From the NCBI GenBank assembly GCA_045540355.1, contig JAZQHB010000079.1:1-64000 (forward strand): a stretch of DNA of 64,000 nt, written 5' to 3'. A model generated the notes under the pieces. That model did not search any database. It had not been told where the DNA came from and saw nothing but the letters and a program-made list of their open reading frames with translations. Of the stretch, positions 61,101 through 64,000 are shown one piece after another. This DNA is from RGIG2945 sp045540355. GTDB lineage: Bacteria; Bacillota; Clostridia; Oscillospirales; Acutalibacteraceae. Each line of letters begins with the position of its first letter. The stretch's first letter is position 1. Position numbers and translations under genes: made by a program.

Positions 61101-62410
61101 ACATGGCAGCAGCAGCTGAAAGACTTGCAGCTGCTTACGAAGCACTTCTTGCTTGCCAGGTATCATCAGGTAAAGCAACATTAGCAGCACTTCTTGACGA
61201 ATTTGAAGGCAACGCTGATGACGATGATATCCCGCTTGCAGACCGTAACTATTTCGGTCGTGAAGACTTTATTCTTTATACATATCTCCGTTATAAAGAT
61301 TACAGCCACGACGCTGAAAAAGCATCAGAGAAGAAGAACCTCGACTCTGTTGACGCAACATATCAGATCCATAAGCTTACACTCTACCATGATCGTCTTA
61401 TCGCAAGATTCCCCGACACACTTCAGCTTGAAAATGCTGTAGCTCGTTTCGAAGCAAAAGAATATGACGAAACATTGTATACAGAAGCTTCATGGGAAAG
61501 AGTAATGGAAGCTTATGATTATGCTCTCTATCTCATCGACTTGTTCTACAACAGTGATGATATCTTTGATGCAGACGGTAACCCGGATCTTGATGTATTC
61601 TCACAGTCACAGATCAATGTAACTCGTCGTGCACTTATCGTTGCTGAAAACGCACTTGCAGTTGATACAGGCGAAATGGCTGACTATACACAGCTTGATG
61701 CTTATATCACAGATGCTAAGGCAGTTGATACAAGTCTCTACACAGACGAAACAGTTGCAGACCTCAACAAAGCTCTTGCAGCAGCAGAAGCAGTTGACCG
61801 CAACCTTACTTATGACCTCCAGGGTGAAGTTGACGAACTTGCAGCAGCACTCAAGGAAGCTATTGATGGTCTTGAACTCATCCCCGTTGAAGAACCCTCA
61901 GAGCCTGTTGTTTCACTTGTTGACGGTACAACAGCAATCATCGATGATTATAGTGCAGCATCACTTCTTGGTTCAGAAGATAAGTTGATCTATGGTCTCT
62001 ATGAATATGTTTCAAGCCTTGATGAATTTATCACAGTAGAAAACGGAACAATCGAGTATGATTACTCATTGAACCTCTACGACGGACAGATGGGTACAGG
62101 TACATTAGCAATGATCCTTGATAACGACGGCAATGTTGTTGATCAGTACTACATCGTACTCTTCGGCGATTACAACGGCGACGGTATCATCGATACAGAA
62201 GATACAGGTTACTTTGCATCTATCTCTAACTACGAACTCTTTGATTACTTCGATTACGCACACCTTTACATGGCAGCTGACGTAAACAACGACGCAGTTC
62301 TTGATAACATGGACGAAGCTGATATGAACTCAGTTACAAACTTTGAACGTGCTATCAAGCAGGATGCAACAGAAGGTTCACGCGTAGTTGACTGGGATCA
62401 AATCGGTTAA
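58178..62410 (+). CDS. Giant secreted dockerin protein B (1410 aa), function unknown
   Basis: Signal peptide (MSKTKRLLSVLLAAVMMFTS). The layout equals protein A: helical N-terminal region (about 30-650, opening with ALTYDNIDNPVLTVDQCSTM as A opens with KTYDSIDNPYLTAEQAASIF), a beta region (SNGVIPAGATMTITNTSEG), FIVAR-like helices (DYTQLDAYITDAKAVDTSLY, then ADLNKALAAAEAV), a small beta module (LIYGLYEYVSSLDEF...MGTGTLAMI) and a dockerin from about 1329 with DYNGDGIIDTED and DVNNDAVLDNMD. The start ATG follows TGGAGG. Acidic and rich in small-domain linkers. Unknown role; extracellular and probably docked to a cohesin. Confidence 0.8.
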   Translation: MSKTKRLLSVLLAAVMMFTSMAVGASALPSYSIDGALTYDNIDNPVLTVDQCSTMMLDYLDEELAEEGDDLVFEIGNLSLDARSIDNALDSIWDIRNNEAIFTELLLGKDLVTLDVSAISTHRRASAGNTDTDLLYDVLTVFSANAELLSKIFDWSIDLGQLLNTALAFIPAEYMEIIKDIPAGLKKILYNYLNNTENQAVPAGVTMDTMVQDLIDDLIVEYVPSMADANLDIADTSVYDILRVVAEAGINEFGVPELNGNVLKYVREFCGVTYVKGDPDNGGNESNLNAFAEILDIHYEVTPYYFSDSSENIMDELNNLAAHIINEMLVDDVWEEGGNEKITDNLATLAKLILDKAPQVFEGTGIELPSEEEIAAMDAMELFTEAAFIAVESLVDYVYIDYDHCTSLRGLVTYALMTIAADYLPVMNYEEMIEKGDLDPNTNEGILMVATDLVVYFINGYLNIDLEENFDMGESILTFDDLLSEIVDYALSYIPGLVDTSDFSATDSAWDKFDKVVFDLLPLDEWLNIEGSEDLVMNKFVDSVFELDFENLVSVFTRKADKNAPLYKGATNLLITVVVDLFNEVFPGTFENPDSITCFEDLMTKARFKSVIKNLLLAIGAKKKAIVDSLIPLAVIFMDFADPQELEPIEVDAPKQIVLSNGVIPAGATMTITNTSEGLNTAWTNSFGEFSQDQLYKYVITSVTPSINTVKVTNNGIAISESNPVTINGGKSVTLDITGSAPNFTSVVFEIVYDITEEHGDKLIENGVAYAYTFVCDTASDAGVNSRTTVNNFALKDLKRYVYTTSLSGFEKATELRIEHEYDSGAYNGGGTVTAAVVEGNLPAGLIANPDVNVTLRAVEGEDDVALTYIDLIVEDPDYVKPEGATPAYGVYDLNLGVVINGTKITVPVTFYYYNGAGLSGLISDCIDENLQPVDFAGGATSAEWIEYKAALANASSISNIPNNHTIFEEKKLPYMAAAAERLAAAYEALLACQVSSGKATLAALLDEFEGNADDDDIPLADRNYFGREDFILYTYLRYKDYSHDAEKASEKKNLDSVDATYQIHKLTLYHDRLIARFPDTLQLENAVARFEAKEYDETLYTEASWERVMEAYDYALYLIDLFYNSDDIFDADGNPDLDVFSQSQINVTRRALIVAENALAVDTGEMADYTQLDAYITDAKAVDTSLYTDETVADLNKALAAAEAVDRNLTYDLQGEVDELAAALKEAIDGLELIPVEEPSEPVVSLVDGTTAIIDDYSAASLLGSEDKLIYGLYEYVSSLDEFITVENGTIEYDYSLNLYDGQMGTGTLAMILDNDGNVVDQYYIVLFGDYNGDGIIDTEDTGYFASISNYELFDYFDYAHLYMAADVNNDAVLDNMDEADMNSVTNFERAIKQDATEGSRVVDWDQIG

Positions 62411-62433
62411 TCATCCGTAGATTTATTAATTCA

Positions 62434-62465
62434 ATTCATCGGAGAGTGTGACCTCTCCGATGAAT
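62434..62465 (+). terminator. Perfect 13-bp hairpin after giant gene B
   Basis: ATTCATCGGAGAG pairs with CTCTCCGATGAAT around a 6-nt loop. There is no T-run, and the next ribosome site is 15 nt later, so it may be a processing or attenuating element rather than a full stop. Confidence 0.5.
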
Positions 62466-62491
62466 AACCCCTATTAAGGGAGGATAATAAT

Positions 62492-63649
62492 TTGAAGAAT
62501 TTTAAAAAAATAGTAGCAGTTGCTATTACAATTAGTATCCTTATCTCTATGTTGGCGACCTCAGTATTCGCTTTCGGCGGAACTGCAGTCGGCAACGAAA
62601 AAATGGATGTTGTTGTTTCAACAGACAAGACATCTGTCAGTGCAGGCGATGTAGTTAAGGTTTCAATAAGTGTTTCCAATAACTACAACGCTGCAAATAT
62701 GAGATGGCCGGTTCTCTTTGACAATTCAGTATTTGAACTTGGCACAGAGGCAGAGGTTGCTTTCACAGCAGCAACAGCTTTGACACCCGGCACATCGGGT
62801 ATCAATTTAAGTGTTGATACTCAGTCAGCAATTGGTGCAGGAGTTACATCCTCATCTTTTGCCGTTGCAGATTATGATGCAGTTCTCATTCAGTGGGTTG
62901 CAGGCTCATCTTCAGTTAACGGCACAACAACAATGAATTGTTTTAACAGTGCATCAAGCGTTGAATGTTTCACATTCAATTTAAAGGTTAAAGCAGATCT
63001 TGAAGGTCCTGAAGCAATTGAAGGCAGAATTTTTGTTCCTTCAGAAGCAACAACCTTCTATTATATGGCAATGAACGACAAGGCAGATGCTACAACTATC
63101 TACACAATGAATAAGGAAACTTGCCTTATGTCTTTTGATGATGCTGTAGTAACTGTAAAATTCTTGAATCCGGAAATCGTTGTATTAAACGAATCAGTTG
63201 TACTTGATTACGATAACGGCGTTATTTACGGACTCACAGAAGGTTTAACTACTCTTGACGGTTATGTTGAAGTAACAGACGGTTATATTGAGTATACAAC
63301 CTTCGATCCGAACACCGGCGAGCCTGTTCCGGCAGAAGCTGTAGGTACAGGTACTCACGTAACATTTATGGGTAACGACGGAACAAACCTTGGTGAGTTC
63401 TTTGTTGTTATCTTTGGTGATTACAACGGTGACGGTTTAGTAGAAATGGAAGACGATGCATATTTTGCAGCTATTGCAAACTATGAAATCGTGGACTATT
63501 TTGAAGCTACATACTTATTTATGGCTTGTGACGTAAACGGAGACGGCTCTGTCGATGGAATGGATGCAGCAGATATTTCAGCAGTTGCTAACTTTGAAGC
63601 TTACGTAGACCAGACTGCAACAGAAAACAGAGTTGTAAGTTATTATTAA
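62492..63649 (+). CDS. Secreted protein with cohesin-like N-terminal domain and C-terminal dockerin
   Basis: 385 aa from a TTG start 8 nt after GGGAGG. Signal peptide (MKNFKKIVAVAITISILISM). An all-beta domain (about 35-205) begins VVVSTDKTSVSAGDVVKVSI and NNYNAANMRWPVLFDNSVFE, the layout of cohesin domains (V..G..V.V, N.A, then a buried D/N at the turn). The shared beta module follows (VIYGLTEGLTTLDGYVEV... AVGTGTHVTF), then a dockerin (about 307-372) with DYNGDGLVEMED and DVNGDGSVDGMD, ending DQTATENRVVSYY. A cohesin-like and a dockerin module in one chain could allow chain building. Cohesin identity is tentative. Confidence 0.7.
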   Translation: MKNFKKIVAVAITISILISMLATSVFAFGGTAVGNEKMDVVVSTDKTSVSAGDVVKVSISVSNNYNAANMRWPVLFDNSVFELGTEAEVAFTAATALTPGTSGINLSVDTQSAIGAGVTSSSFAVADYDAVLIQWVAGSSSVNGTTTMNCFNSASSVECFTFNLKVKADLEGPEAIEGRIFVPSEATTFYYMAMNDKADATTIYTMNKETCLMSFDDAVVTVKFLNPEIVVLNESVVLDYDNGVIYGLTEGLTTLDGYVEVTDGYIEYTTFDPNTGEPVPAEAVGTGTHVTFMGNDGTNLGEFFVVIFGDYNGDGLVEMEDDAYFAAIANYEIVDYFEATYLFMACDVNGDGSVDGMDAADISAVANFEAYVDQTATENRVVSYY

Positions 63650-63763
63650 GCGATAAATATGTAAGTTCTCTTTATGAATGTATATTGCACTCTGCAGCTT
63701 GTGAGACGGTTGCAGGCATGGTGTAAATATAAAAAAGGAAAAAATTTATAGGAGGAAAAAGCA

Positions 63764-64000
63764 ATGTCTCTACTCAAAAAAACCCTTAGTGTTCTTTTGG
63801 CAGCAATCATGGCGTTCAGCGTATTTTCAGTAGCAGCATCAGCAGCATCTGATTTTACAACTGACGGTGAAGATCCGCTTGCTACATTGACACTCGGCAC
63901 AGACTCACTCACAGTAAACCCCGGCGATGAGATAGTTGTAACAACATATCTCACAACCAACTTCTACGCAGCTTCTTACACAATACCTTTCTGGTATTCT
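63764..64000 (+). CDS. Secreted cohesin-like domain protein, 3' truncated by the window
   Basis: 79 residues visible. Signal peptide (MSLLKKTLSVLLAAIMAFSV, cleavage near AASA), then a beta domain start, LTLGTDSLTVNPGDEIVVTT and NFYAASYTIPFWYS, matching the opening of the cohesin-like domain of the preceding protein (same V..G.....V and N.YAA..... pattern). AGGAGG lies 8 nt before the ATG. It probably belongs to the same family and cluster. A hairpin (CTGCA/TGCAG with 14-nt loop, 63692-63715) lies in its leader. Confidence 0.75.
   Translation, partial: MSLLKKTLSVLLAAIMAFSVFSVAASAASDFTTDGEDPLATLTLGTDSLTVNPGDEIVVTTYLTTNFYAASYTIPFWYS

Overview
The window looks like the chromosome of an anaerobic, fermentative, low-GC Firmicute of the class Clostridia, most likely a gut member of the Oscillospiraceae/Ruminococcaceae type. 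This rests on strong Shine-Dalgarno sites, Firmicute-type promoters, an electron-bifurcating type [FeFe]-hydrogenase operon, a second NuoEF-based flavin complex, clostridial-type PurL, ZapA next to a U32 peptidase, a BMP/Nup-type nucleoside transporter and several secreted dockerin-bearing proteins. It may be a metagenome assembly: two genes carry single in-frame stops in otherwise intact frames.

Layout. 1-5.3 kb: the end of a secreted protein, then a minus-strand operon for a NuoE/NuoF/GltD-NuoG complex. 5.4-11.5 kb: minus-strand housekeeping genes (broken lipid kinase, RNA methyltransferase, ribosome hibernation factor, orphan fumarase alpha subunit, amidohydrolase, aminotransferase). 11.6-32.6 kb: mostly plus-strand metabolism (metA, a secreted LCAT-like lipase, fba, a glycosyltransferase, a Ca2+ ATPase, a TtcA-like enzyme, purL, an ApgM-like enzyme, metY, zapA, U32, nitroreductase, dut, a tandem AIM24 pair), ending at tRNA-Ala(CGC). 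32.7-35.2 kb: a mobile-looking segment bounded by two arrays of small hairpins and a 17-bp direct repeat, holding a serine-recombinase tail, a DMT exporter and a LysR regulator. 35.2-40 kb: GH36 alpha-galactosidase, azlCD, LexA-controlled dinB and a HAD phosphatase. 40-40.6 kb: a small Cys-rich protein and a probable stand-alone structured RNA with its own promoter and terminator. 40.7-45.7 kb: the hydrogenase operon with a Rex-like operator. 45.9-53.2 kb: a purine nucleoside uptake and salvage operon led by xpt, behind a long structured leader. 53.3-64 kb: a cluster of secreted proteins, namely two homologous ~1400-residue dockerin proteins transcribed divergently, then proteins with a cohesin-like N-terminal beta domain, the first of which also ends in a dockerin.

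How the parts fit. The hydrogenase and the NuoEF/GltD-NuoG complex would balance NADH, NADPH, ferredoxin and H2, and the Rex-like site ties the hydrogenase to redox state. xpt plus the BMP transporter take up and salvage purines. metA, metY and possibly the ApgM-like enzyme belong to homoserine/methionine metabolism. The 53-64 kb cluster is the least explained part and the best candidate for an undescribed surface or extracellular assembly system: giant helical proteins, cohesin-like modules and a shared beta-module, dockerin and C-terminal tail.
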